Shown here in pieces: positions 17,179 through 25,633 of a stretch of DNA of 64,000 bases (positions within the stretch are counted from its first letter, which is position 1; each line of letters begins with the position of its first letter). A model generated the notes under the pieces. That model was not told the DNA's origin, searched no databases, and saw only the letters and a list, made by a program, of their open reading frames with translations. The translations under genes were made by a program, and so were the position numbers. Source of the stretch: an uncultured Clostridia bacterium (GTDB taxonomy: Bacteria > Bacillota > Clostridia > Christensenellales > Pumilibacteraceae). The stretch lies in NCBI GenBank assembly GCA_947066105.1, contig CAMSYM010000013.1:1-64000 (forward strand). The letters are read 5' to 3'.

Positions 17179-18135
17179 TCACCTTCCGAAAAACCGTAAC
17201 ATCGAGTCGTAGAACGCGACCCGCCACGAGCGCGCCGAATGATAGCCGAACGCTATTTCCACATATTCGGTATTGTCCGCCGTAAACTTATCGTGCTTCA
17301 ACAGCTCGTCGTACATTTTCTTATGCCCGTTGTACGCGAAATCGTAAATGCCGTCGGCGTTGAACATATAGTTGAGCTTAAAGTCCTTGAACGCGTCGGA
17401 ATCGAGCGCGGTCGTTATCGTATCGCTGTCGACCGACGCCGAATAGCAACCGAAATAGCTGATATAGTCGAAGTTTTCCGCCATGCCCCCCGTATACGTT
17501 ATTCGGCAACCGTTGGACAACCCCGCCATCGCTCGGTGATCGCGCGACGCGGTAAGCCCGTCCTGCGTAACGTCCGTCGCGTACGTGCTGTACGCGCTTT
17601 CCACGACGGGTATTATGTCGTAACGAAGCTCCCTTCCGAAGTTATCCGACGAATATTGCTTGACCGTAGACACGTCTTTTATGCTTTTCATGTCGTCGTC
17701 GCCGTATAATCCGTAACTGTAAAAGCTCGGCGTGACGACTATGACGGGCTTTATATCGCCGTAGGCAATGAGATTATCCAAAACGTTCTTTACCCCGACG
17801 GTGTACAGCCACGTATTTTTATGGTCGACCGTCTGCGGATCGGTGCCGTGCAACAAATACATTATATCGTATTGCGCTTCTGCATCGTAGCCTTCGGGAA
17901 GATATACATTTAGCGTCTTTTGTTCGGTGTTGTCGGTGCCGAGCGCATAGTCGTGCGCGGTATACGTCAGTTCGACGATCTCGCCGCCGTCCGCGCGCGC
18001 CGCGCGGTATTTATCCGGCACTTCCCACGCCGTGATATTCGCTTTGCCGTCGCCGTTGCCGCAGGCGAGCAAACACAACGGAAAAACCGAAATCGCAAGT
18101 GCGGTCATATCGGATATTAATTTTTTGAATCTCAT
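17179..18135 (-). CDS. CE1-like esterase lipoprotein (feruloyl/acetyl esterase fold)
   Basis: A 318-residue alpha/beta hydrolase of the esterase-D/CE1 type, placed outside the cell by a lipoprotein signal (LLACG, Cys25). Visible catalytic features: the oxyanion-hole segment IMYLLHGTD, the nucleophile elbow AGLSNG (Ser), and a late His in FGYHSARSW. Relatives remove ferulic or acetyl groups from xylan side chains, or act on other carbohydrate esters; the substrate here is not determinable. It sits next to the first GH3 locus, which makes a role in plant polysaccharide use plausible. The promoter has TATAAT at 18195-18200 with an extended TG upstream. Confidence 0.82.
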   Translation of the reverse strand: MRFKKLISDMTALAISVFPLCLLACGNGDGKANITAWEVPDKYRAARADGGEIVELTYTAHDYALGTDNTEQKTLNVYLPEGYDAEAQYDIMYLLHGTDPQTVDHKNTWLYTVGVKNVLDNLIAYGDIKPVIVVTPSFYSYGLYGDDDMKSIKDVSTVKQYSSDNFGRELRYDIIPVVESAYSTYATDVTQDGLTASRDHRAMAGLSNGCRITYTGGMAENFDYISYFGCYSASVDSDTITTALDSDAFKDFKLNYMFNADGIYDFAYNGHKKMYDELLKHDKFTADNTEYVEIAFGYHSARSWRVAFYDSMLRFFGR

Positions 18136-18194
18136 TTCGATCTGACTCCGTCGGTATTAGGCGCGATCACGACTCAACGATATCGCGCATGTCT

Positions 18195-18200
18195 ATTATA
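18195..18200 (-). promoter_or_regulatory. extended -10 element of the esterase gene
   Basis: TGATATAAT on the minus strand, an extended -10, with only a weak -35 (TTGCGT) 17 bp upstream. It would give a leader of about 55 bases. Confidence 0.5.
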
Positions 18201-18249
18201 TCACATACGATCGCACAACGCAAAGTTTTAGCATTCGGCGATCTATGCG

Positions 18250-18303
18250 TTTACCCGTTAGAGCAAGGCAAACATTCCGGTCCGCCTTGCTCATTCGGGT
18301 AAA
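18250..18303 (-). terminator. long hairpin after the GH3 / small membrane protein unit
   Basis: A two-part stem: TTTACCCG/CGGGTAAA (8 bp) and GAGCAAGGC/GCCTTGCTC (9 bp), separated by a 3x3 internal loop. It begins 7 bp after the stop of the gene at 18310. There is no clear U-tract on the minus side. Confidence 0.6.
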
Positions 18304-18309
18304 TGATAT

Positions 18310-18783
18310 TTACCGCTTGGCGTATACTACTTTGGTTATGCACGCCGATATGCCCATTACAAGCATTGCTACTAACCCTATCACGATCGACGCAAGCGCG
18401 TTTCGGCAAACCCCGATCATGTACGGCTCGTTGATATGAAGCTCCGAACCCCAAGTGAGCGCCATTTCGTATACGGAAGCTTTTGCCGCATATACGACCG
18501 TCAAGCACAGGAAAACACATACGAGCACAACGCACGCGTCTACCGCGATCCCGAGTATTTTTTTGACCGTGCCGTCCGCGGCAAACATGGGTATCAATAT
18601 GACCGCCAACGACAGGATTATCGTCGTTATGCCGAAGCCTATTACGTACGGAAGCGACGCAAACTGCATTTCGAAGTAACCGTAGCAACCGTTATAAGCG
18701 ACTGTGAACAAAACCATTGCGACCGTCGCCAATATGCATGTTGCCGCCGCACCGATGGTAGTTACGTTTATTTTAATCTTCAT
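18310..18783 (-). CDS. four-helix membrane protein coupled to the GH3 gene
   Basis: No known family recognised. It has 157 residues with four predicted membrane helices (~10-32, ~45-67, ~75-100, ~128-150) and a short extracellular stretch between helices 3 and 4. The start at 18783 overlaps the end of the GH3 gene by 11 bp. A GGAGG site sits inside that gene, so expression is coupled. A small accessory membrane protein joined to a membrane-anchored glycosidase could help export, anchoring or uptake of the product; that is only a suggestion. Confidence 0.75.
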   Translation of the reverse strand: MKIKINVTTIGAAATCILATVAMVLFTVAYNGCYGYFEMQFASLPYVIGFGITTIILSLAVILIPMFAADGTVKKILGIAVDACVVLVCVFLCLTVVYAAKASVYEMALTWGSELHINEPYMIGVCRNALASIVIGLVAMLVMGISACITKVVYAKR

Positions 18784-21700
18784 TTTCGACCTCCGCGGAA
18801 TCGTTTTCTTTTTTCTTCAAAAGTATGCTTACCGTGATATACCCCGCAGCACCGAGCGCCGTGAGCGTTGCCGTTACGGTGATCGCCGCCGTCAAAACAT
18901 TATCGTACCACGTTCTGAAAAATACGAGTTTGGAGTTTTTGGCATATCCGTTTGTGACGTTGGAATTAAGGAAGATGTATATCGCGCGGTGTACGGCATC
19001 TTGTATCGCCTGTTGCATATCCATGTCTTCGGCAAGCCCTTCCTCTGTAAACTCGCCCCAGCCGTTGATACCGCCCGTGATGTTATTTGTCGAGCTGGCG
19101 GTAAGCATGCCGTCCGTTCCCGCTATAAGACTGTCGCGGGGATTCATATAATACGCGCTCACCATATCGGTAACGCAGAATCCGTTGAAATCCCATTCTT
19201 CGCGCAGTATACCTGTGATAAGCCCCTTATGCGCGCTCGTAAACGTAGCGCCGGCACGGTTGTAAGCAGTCATTACGGCAAGCGCGGTCTTGTTTTCGAT
19301 AGCCAATTGGAAAGCGCGCAGTTCGCATTCTCTCGCACGTTGCTCGCTCATGAACGGCGCCAAGCCTTTTCGGTTGGCTTCCGTATCGTTGAACGCATAA
19401 TGTTTAAGGCAGGTTATAAGACCGTTGCGTTGCGCTTCGGCGGCAAAATCGTTCGCCATATGCGCAAGATGAACGGGATCTTCCGAATAGTACTCGTGAT
19501 TACGCGCGTTGTACGGAGTACGATGGATATTAACGCCGGGTCCCCAAACTTCCGCTACTCCCGCCCAAAGCGCTATCATGGACAGCACTTCGCCGGATTT
19601 TTCCGCCATTTCATGACTGAACGTCGCACCGATCACGGGCATCGTGGGTAGCGGACGCATTTCGATACTGCCGTACGGATCGTCGTCGGGGCAATCGTAT
19701 TCTTTGTTCGCCGTATTCCAATCGGTTTTTAACGCGCCCCTTTCTCCGTCGTAGCCTACCGGACCGTCCGTCGTTTTAAATGCGGGCGACTGAATGGACG
19801 GTATCGCGTCCCAATCCTGTCCGCCGCACTGCGTAACGCACTGTATAGCTTCTTTTAACGTGACCTGTTCGACAAGCGCCATTATGCGCGGATCGTTATA
19901 TTCTATCCATTCGCCTTTTTCGGGCTTCATTCCCGCAAACGTGTATTCGGTGTCCGCTCCCCATACGACTTTTTTGCCGTCGTTGTCCGTTTTATGCACT
20001 TCGTACAAAGCGCATCGCAATCCCGCGTTCATTGCATCGGTATAATTCAAGCCCGTATACGTTTTGGGCCATGTGGTCTGCCAATTCGAACGCGAAAGTT
20101 CGGTAATTTCCTCTTCGAAGTTGGAAAGCTCCATATCTTGCAGTTGATTTTCTATAACTTCGCCGCTCGCCGAATATAGCATTTCGACCTTTTCCAAATT
20201 ATGTTTTGATGCTTTTGAACTCACGCCCGCATAGTCCATACCGTCGGCTGTACTTTTGCCCTTGGCGGCAAGCACATTGTTCAATGCGTCGTGCGCCCCG
20301 TTGCCGACCGCAAACACGTATTCGCCCGCGTCCAAGACGTACGCGCCTTTCGTGTTGTGGTGCGCGTAGTTTTTATCGTACGACGCAAAGTATTGGAAGT
20401 CCGCCGTTATAGTCAGCTTTTTCGCATCGCCGGGATTCAACACGCCTGTTTTGTCGTAACCTATGAGTTGTATAGCCGATTTTTCCAATCCGTTTTCGGT
20501 ATACGGCGTATTTACATAAAGCTGAACGACGTGCTTGCCTGCGGTATCGCCCGTATTGGTGACCGTAACTTCCGCAGTTACCGTTTTGTCGGAATCGTTT
20601 ATTTTAATGCTGTTGATGCTTTCCGTAAACGTGGTATACGACAGTCCGTATCCGAAAGACGCCACCACTTCGTCGGCATAGTTCCACTTTGTTGCGGACG
20701 CTTTCGCCGTGTCTTGATTGGGCGCTTTATGCGCTACGGACGCATTTCCGCGACCCGTAACGCAATCGTAATAGCGGGATTCGTAATAGCGATACCCGAT
20801 ATAGATCCCTTCCGCTTCGGGCATATACCATGCGCTCATTTCGCTGTTAGTAACCGTTTTGTCGTTTAGATCCGCATTGGCAAAAGTAAAAATGCCGTAA
20901 TTTTGATTTGCGGCGGACACGCTCGATCTTGCGGCATATGTATCGACCATGCGTCCCGACGGATTTACCGTGCCGTCGAGTACTTGCGCTACCGCTACCC
21001 AGCCGTATGTACCGGGCAGCCCCGCCCAAAGCACCGAGTCCGCTTCATACTCGCCGTTTTCCTCGAAAAGCTCGGGTATATCCATTGCCGAATCGGAATT
21101 GACTATCACTACCACGTTATCGTAATTCTTTTTGGCAAATTTGATGGTTTCCATTTCTTTTACGGCAAGACCGAGTACGTCGTGATCTGCATCGAATTGA
21201 CCGTCCACCGCCTTACCTGCGTCGCCCGGTAAGTAATACGCGTTCTCTCCGCCCTGTCTCGACAAAACGATGATCGCGGTCCCGCCTTTTGTTTTATCGC
21301 CGATACCGACGTCTTGCGGCGACGATTCGTTAAGAGTAAATCGACCGTTTTTCAAACTCGAAAGATTGGTCGTTTGCGACACGCCGCCGCCCCAAGGATT
21401 GGCTGTTTCGGTATAGCCGTAACCGGGCGCTTTTTCGTAAGCCGCTTTTGCCGTTGCGTCGATCTTCATGCCTTGATCGGTCAAAGCTTTTTCAAACGAT
21501 ATTTTTTCGCTTACTACGGGCATCGATCCCATAGTCCCGCCGTGGAAAACGTTGTACGCCGCCGTACCTAAAAGAGTGACTTCGCTGTTTTTTGCGAGCG
21601 GTAAAGACTTGTTTTTGTTTTTCATCAAAACGATGCCTTCGCTCGCGATCTCTATCGCCGCCGCTTTTTGATAATCGTACATGCCTTTTGTAGTGGTAAG

Positions 21701-21925
21701 ATCGTAACCGGTCTCTTGCTTGCTCTTTACACGGAAGTTATACAGATCGACGTTCGGGTCGACGTCTTCCGTTACTATGCCCGAACTTTGCGTGCCGAGC
21801 TGAGCGTCGATCCATGAACGATATGTACCGACTACGGACGCAGTGCCCACCGATACGGCAAGCAGACCCGCGCATATGCCGGTCACGCCGCGAACGATGT
21901 TTTTTGTCCTTTTTGTGACTTTCAT
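18773..21925 (-). CDS. membrane-anchored GH3 glycosidase with permuted domain order
   Basis: A 1050-residue extracellular GH3 enzyme, probably a beta-glucosidase or similar. The usual order is reversed. The alpha/beta sandwich comes first (~60-400, EGIVLMKNKNKSLPL; putative acid/base Glu227 in RQGGEN), then a fibronectin-III-like part (~440-560), and the (beta/alpha)8-type catalytic barrel last (~660-980). The barrel has GPGVNIHRTP, CLKHYAFND and nucleophile Asp920 in CVTDM. Reversed GH3 enzymes are known from ruminal Butyrivibrio and Ruminococcus. Hydrophobic helices at both ends (~10-30 and ~1010-1035) suggest anchoring. A strong AAGGAGG site precedes the ATG at 21925. The promoter carries a 21-bp-spaced LytTR-type repeat, and the kinase/regulator pair lies directly upstream. 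Confidence 0.9.
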   Translation of the reverse strand: MKVTKRTKNIVRGVTGICAGLLAVSVGTASVVGTYRSWIDAQLGTQSSGIVTEDVDPNVDLYNFRVKSKQETGYDLTTTKGMYDYQKAAAIEIASEGIVLMKNKNKSLPLAKNSEVTLLGTAAYNVFHGGTMGSMPVVSEKISFEKALTDQGMKIDATAKAAYEKAPGYGYTETANPWGGGVSQTTNLSSLKNGRFTLNESSPQDVGIGDKTKGGTAIIVLSRQGGENAYYLPGDAGKAVDGQFDADHDVLGLAVKEMETIKFAKKNYDNVVVIVNSDSAMDIPELFEENGEYEADSVLWAGLPGTYGWVAVAQVLDGTVNPSGRMVDTYAARSSVSAANQNYGIFTFANADLNDKTVTNSEMSAWYMPEAEGIYIGYRYYESRYYDCVTGRGNASVAHKAPNQDTAKASATKWNYADEVVASFGYGLSYTTFTESINSIKINDSDKTVTAEVTVTNTGDTAGKHVVQLYVNTPYTENGLEKSAIQLIGYDKTGVLNPGDAKKLTITADFQYFASYDKNYAHHNTKGAYVLDAGEYVFAVGNGAHDALNNVLAAKGKSTADGMDYAGVSSKASKHNLEKVEMLYSASGEVIENQLQDMELSNFEEEITELSRSNWQTTWPKTYTGLNYTDAMNAGLRCALYEVHKTDNDGKKVVWGADTEYTFAGMKPEKGEWIEYNDPRIMALVEQVTLKEAIQCVTQCGGQDWDAIPSIQSPAFKTTDGPVGYDGERGALKTDWNTANKEYDCPDDDPYGSIEMRPLPTMPVIGATFSHEMAEKSGEVLSMIALWAGVAEVWGPGVNIHRTPYNARNHEYYSEDPVHLAHMANDFAAEAQRNGLITCLKHYAFNDTEANRKGLAPFMSEQRARECELRAFQLAIENKTALAVMTAYNRAGATFTSAHKGLITGILREEWDFNGFCVTDMVSAYYMNPRDSLIAGTDGMLTASSTNNITGGINGWGEFTEEGLAEDMDMQQAIQDAVHRAIYIFLNSNVTNGYAKNSKLVFFRTWYDNVLTAAITVTATLTALGAAGYITVSILLKKKENDSAEVENED

Positions 21926-22007
21926 TTAAGCCTCCTTATTCTTTGGGATCATTCCCGATTAGCTTAAACTCAGTGTAACATTATTACCCGCAAAATTTTT
22001 TCCGTGA

Positions 22008-22038
22008 CAAAAATTGCGCTCATCTTGGCAAAAACTGT
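22008..22038 (-). promoter_or_regulatory. 21-bp-period direct repeat in the first GH3 promoter (LytTR-type site)
   Basis: On the minus strand ACAGTTTTTG (22029-22038) and GCAATTTTTG (22008-22017) start exactly 21 bp apart, two turns of DNA, the spacing used by LytTR regulators. The inner repeat overlaps a TTGTCA -35-like box (22005-22010), with TAATAA (21981-21986) 18 bp further. Confidence 0.55.
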
Positions 22039-22088
22039 AACGTACACAGCCGTACGGCGACCGCGCGATACGACCGCGGCGAATAGCT

Positions 22089-23357
22089 CTATCGCGCTAT
22101 CGGCATAACGATATCGAGCATGAACCTATCGTCGCGCACCGTCACCGTCATATTGCCGCCGTATTTTTGCGCAATAAAGCGAATGCTTTTAAGCCCGAAC
22201 CCGTGATTGATCTTATCCGATTTCGTGGTCGTCGGCAAGCCGTCGTCCATATCGTAAACGACTGCGCAATAGTTTTCCACGTGTATGCTCAAAAGCGCGG
22301 CGCGACGGTGTACGCGCAACACTATGAACCGTTTGCTTTCGTCGACCGTTTTTTCGTGTTCTATCGCATTGTCGAGCGCATTGCCGAAAAGCGACACGAC
22401 GTCGCTCTTATGCATAAAGTCGAGCGCCTTACCGTCCACCGACACCGACAGATCTATGCCGTACTTATTGCACAAATACGATTTTTCGGTAAGGGTAACG
22501 TCCAACGCTTTGTTGCCCGTGTTTGCCGTTTGTTCGTACTTTTCCACTGCCGAACGTATCTCGTCCAGACTCTCGCGCTCGTCGCCGAGCGTATCCAGCC
22601 CCGCGATGAAATGTTTGAGATCGTGCGCTTTCATGTTGATAATGTTGACCGAACGCTTATATGCGTCGTACATCTTGCTCTCGCCCGCCAGCACGCTTTC
22701 GAGTTTTAGATTTTCGTCGTGTCTGTTCTTGTATATCACCAGTCCGAACTGAACGACGAGCGCGAGAAAATCGCACAGAATAAGCGGCGGCGCGGTGACC
22801 CACACCTTGTCCAGTTCGTACGCCTGCAAAAGGAATTGCATCAAATAACAAAATACGGCGGACGCGATCGCGATGGCAAAAATACCGCCGCTCGCAAGGC
22901 TTATCTTTTCTCGGGTTATTATTTTGCGCACAATCAGCATATATCCCGCCGCATACACGGCAATCATCACGCCTACCGAAATAAAAAACCAGCCTATGTC
23001 GTTAATATTCTCCGCAAACGGCAGATATATCAAAAGCTCAATGTTGTGCGCCAAGTTTTGCAATAACTGCGCTCCGATACAGCAAAACAAAATGTCCGTG
23101 AACTTATTGTCGAAACAAAACGCGCACAGACCTAACGACAGCATGAAAATTATGAACGATGTAAACCCGACCACCACTTTCAACATAAGGTTGGTCAGTA
23201 TCACGGAAATAAGCGCATATACGACGATACCTATCGCCGCACGCCAAGCAAACCCTTTTCGCCGTGTGAATACGGGAAAGAACAACAATTCGGCTATCAG
23301 TATTTGCGGTATGTACCCGTGAGCGACGCTTATATAAAAAAGTTCGGCGAAACTCAC
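22089..23357 (-). CDS. GHKL (AgrC-like) sensor histidine kinase 1
   Basis: A 422-residue membrane kinase of the quorum-sensor type. The N-terminal ~210 residues hold about six membrane helices. A linker helix carries the phospho-accepting His in KAHDLKHF. The HATPase_c_5 (GHKL) domain has the N-box NALDNAIE and the G-box HGFGLKSI. Kinases of this type usually sense small peptides or other extracellular signals and pair with LytTR regulators. The start is GTG at 23357, with AGAGGG about 9 bases upstream, 3 bp after the regulator's stop. No agrB- or agrD-like gene is visible nearby, so the signal is unknown. The GH3 promoter lies just downstream. Confidence 0.9.
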   Translation of the reverse strand: MSFAELFYISVAHGYIPQILIAELLFFPVFTRRKGFAWRAAIGIVVYALISVILTNLMLKVVVGFTSFIIFMLSLGLCAFCFDNKFTDILFCCIGAQLLQNLAHNIELLIYLPFAENINDIGWFFISVGVMIAVYAAGYMLIVRKIITREKISLASGGIFAIAIASAVFCYLMQFLLQAYELDKVWVTAPPLILCDFLALVVQFGLVIYKNRHDENLKLESVLAGESKMYDAYKRSVNIINMKAHDLKHFIAGLDTLGDERESLDEIRSAVEKYEQTANTGNKALDVTLTEKSYLCNKYGIDLSVSVDGKALDFMHKSDVVSLFGNALDNAIEHEKTVDESKRFIVLRVHRRAALLSIHVENYCAVVYDMDDGLPTTTKSDKINHGFGLKSIRFIAQKYGGNMTVTVRDDRFMLDIVMPIAR

Positions 23358-23360
23358 GAG

Positions 23361-24068
23361 CTATACCCTCTCCCCGAGATACGCAGCGAGCTTGTCCAAA
23401 AACGCCGAACGGTAAACTCGGCTCAACGGCAAAGTTTCTCCGCCTATCGTGACTCCGTTGTTATCGTAACCGTCGACGAACGCAAGATTGACTAACAGCG
23501 AACGGTTTATCGCTACAAAACCGTTATTCTCGAAAAATGCTTTGATCTCGTCGAGCGACGCGCGCATTTTACGATCTCCGCCCGTCGTGTGAAAAAACAG
23601 ATAATGCTTGACGCTTTCTATATATCGGATATCGTCGACGGGCATTTTGCGCACGCCGCCGGCACAGCTTATGACAAACGATTTGGGCGCTTTGCTCTCT
23701 ATATGCGCGACGGCGCGGGCGAATTTTATATTAAACAATTCTTGTTCGATCGGTTTGACCAAAAAATCGAACGCATTGACGTCGTACCCGTTTACCGCAT
23801 ACTGCGCGAGCGTGGTTATAAACATCAAGCACACCCGACCGTCCACCGCGCGCAACCGCTTTGCGGCTTCCATGCCGTTCATATGCGGCATGGCTATATC
23901 CATGAGTACAAGATCGAACCCACCGTCATAGTCGCTTATAAATTCCATACCGTCGGCAAACGACGTTATTTCGAACACGCGTTTTGTTTTCGCGCCGTAC
24001 TCGGCTATATAGTTGCGAAACGTATCGTCCCACTTTTTTTCGTCTTCGACAACGGCTATTTTGATCAT
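23361..24068 (-). CDS. LytTR-family response regulator 1
   Basis: A 235-residue AgrA/LytR-type regulator. The receiver domain (1-~120) has acidic Glu-Asp-Glu at 9-11, phospho-acceptor Asp in LVLMDIAMP, and the conserved Lys in LVKPIE. The LytTR DNA-binding domain (~135-235) contains DDIRYIES, NGFVAINRSLLVNL and LSRVYRS. The ATG at 24068 is preferred; a GTG in frame at 24077 is possible. The gene starts its own operon, with the GHKL kinase 3 bp downstream. The likely target is the 21-bp direct repeat in front of the neighbouring GH3 gene. Confidence 0.9.
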   Translation of the reverse strand: MIKIAVVEDEKKWDDTFRNYIAEYGAKTKRVFEITSFADGMEFISDYDGGFDLVLMDIAMPHMNGMEAAKRLRAVDGRVCLMFITTLAQYAVNGYDVNAFDFLVKPIEQELFNIKFARAVAHIESKAPKSFVISCAGGVRKMPVDDIRYIESVKHYLFFHTTGGDRKMRASLDEIKAFFENNGFVAINRSLLVNLAFVDGYDNNGVTIGGETLPLSRVYRSAFLDKLAAYLGERV

Positions 24069-24101
24069 ACGTCGCACACATCCCGATCAAGCTTTTTGAT
24101 A

Positions 24102-24130
24102 ATTGTACACGAAAATACGTATTTTGTCAA
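24102..24130 (-). promoter_or_regulatory. promoter of two-component pair 1, with a palindrome in the spacer
   Basis: TTGACA (24125-24130) and TACAAT (24102-24107) with a 17-bp spacer on the minus strand. A perfect 14-bp palindrome, AAAATACGTATTTT (24112-24125), fills most of the spacer, where a bound repressor would block RNA polymerase. Confidence 0.7.
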
Positions 24131-24195
24131 TGATATCCGATTTTTCGATACGCAAAAACCGCGTGTTACGCGCCGCTTTGCATACGGACCGAAAA

Positions 24196-25626
24196 TTATT
24201 TCGCAACGCGTAGTCTCTCCGAATATTGCATCCAAAAATAATCGGTACACATCGCGCCGTACTTGATGGACGGAACGTAGATCAAAACATCGCGGTTTGC
24301 GCCGCTAAAAAGATCGCCGCCCACGCTCGGCAAGCCGTCGTTCGCTCCCAGCTTCACCGATAAATAAACAGTTTTTAAGTTGGCGCAATCCGCAAAGATA
24401 CCGTCGTCGAGCGCCGTTATATTATCGCCTATTTCTATCGTATGCGCCGAACTCCCGCCGAACGCGCCGCGCTTTATTTTATAAACTTTTTTGCCGTTAT
24501 ACGAGCGCGGAACGCGCAAAACGTCCTTATCCTTTGCTTCGGGTTTGACCGCGACTATCGCCCAACCGCCGATGTCATCTTCGTATTCGTACAGATCGGA
24601 ATCCGTATCGTCGCCGACAGTTTCGTCATCGTCATGCTCCGCGCCCGACGGCGGCAATATCTCTATATCGGTCACGGAATCGTCGCCGAGCAAATGTTTA
24701 AGATCGCCTATCAATATCTTGGTATTGTAAGGAACGCCGCTATTATTCAAATGATAATTGCTGTCGTAAAAATACCCTTCCGACATGATATGATCCTCTA
24801 TGTTCCCAATGATCTCGCATTCCATCTTTTCGCGTAACTTTTCGTATACTTCTAAACGTTTTTCGTACACGCTGTCCGCCGTCAACGCCGCACCGTTCAT
24901 GGGCGGGAAAGAGAAACAAAACCGTGCGCCGACTTTGCGAACGCTCGCCGCATAATCGTTAACGAATTCGATAAACTCGCCGTCTATCATATCGATATTT
25001 ATATCTATCATATTCGCAGGCAAATACAGATCGGGCATTATATTGTACGGTCTGTCATAGACGTTGTCGCCGTATTCGTTGAACGCGGCGCGCGAATACG
25101 CGTTTGTCGGGTCGGGAACGCCGTTTTTGTTCAATGATTTTTTAGCGGTGATATAATCGGGCAATTCGCAAAACAGTCCCGCCCATTCCGAAACGGGAAT
25201 CTGCCATATCATGCTTCTGTTCGCTTCCAAGACCTGCACGGTTATTTCCGAATTGGTATACATCGAATACGCCTGCTTATCCATTTCGGGGGCGAACACC
25301 ACTATATCGCCTTTGCTTATGCCCGACCGCGTAAGATCGAGCGTCGTTTTACTGCCCAGCGCGGCGTATAATCCCATATTGACAACAGGCATACCCAGTT
25401 CTCGTTCAATAACCGCACTGTCTATGCCGAACGCCATGCTCGACCCGCCTACAAGCACTATTTTTTCTCCGTCGGTGTCATGGAGTATCTTATATTTATC
25501 CGCCATCGCCGCCAGATACGTGCGTCCGTATACGTCGGGGATATTCGCGGCATACAAAGACACGCCGACTATCGGAACGACAAAAACAATTATCAAACAT
25601 ATCACGGTCAAAATAATTTTTTTCAT
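24196..25626 (-). CDS. membrane-anchored SGNH-hydrolase-like protein with C-terminal leucine-rich repeat
   Basis: A 476-residue exported protein: N-terminal anchor helix (~4-25), an SGNH/GDSL-like domain (~50-310) and a BspA-type LRR_5 segment (~370-455, IKRGAFGGSS, GIFADCANLKTV). The SGNH marks are the block I motif LVGGSSMAFG with a Ser nucleophile, a block II Asn-Met-Gly (VVNMGLY) and a late D-SNY-H (DSNYHLNNSG) matching the catalytic Asp/His. Proteins of this fold partner MBOAT acyltransferases in polymer O-acetylation (AlgX/AlgJ, DltD, PatB). An acidic, Asp-rich linker (~325-350) joins the domains. It is the last gene of a four-gene operon and starts 8 bp after the MBOAT stop. Confidence 0.82.
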   Translation of the reverse strand: MKKIILTVICLIIVFVVPIVGVSLYAANIPDVYGRTYLAAMADKYKILHDTDGEKIVLVGGSSMAFGIDSAVIERELGMPVVNMGLYAALGSKTTLDLTRSGISKGDIVVFAPEMDKQAYSMYTNSEITVQVLEANRSMIWQIPVSEWAGLFCELPDYITAKKSLNKNGVPDPTNAYSRAAFNEYGDNVYDRPYNIMPDLYLPANMIDINIDMIDGEFIEFVNDYAASVRKVGARFCFSFPPMNGAALTADSVYEKRLEVYEKLREKMECEIIGNIEDHIMSEGYFYDSNYHLNNSGVPYNTKILIGDLKHLLGDDSVTDIEILPPSGAEHDDDETVGDDTDSDLYEYEDDIGGWAIVAVKPEAKDKDVLRVPRSYNGKKVYKIKRGAFGGSSAHTIEIGDNITALDDGIFADCANLKTVYLSVKLGANDGLPSVGGDLFSGANRDVLIYVPSIKYGAMCTDYFWMQYSERLRVAK

Positions 25627-25633
25627 TTCGCAC

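Noticed and set aside
18704-19651. Plus-strand frame opposite the first GH3 gene
   Set aside because: It lies opposite the catalytic barrel, whose motifs are intact on the minus strand. No start signal or domain.
24153-24162. CAAAAACCGC (GCGGTTTTTG on the minus strand), similar to the GH3-1 half-site, near the pair 1 promoter
   Set aside because: No partner half-site is found 21 bp away on either side, so a LytTR site is not supported here.
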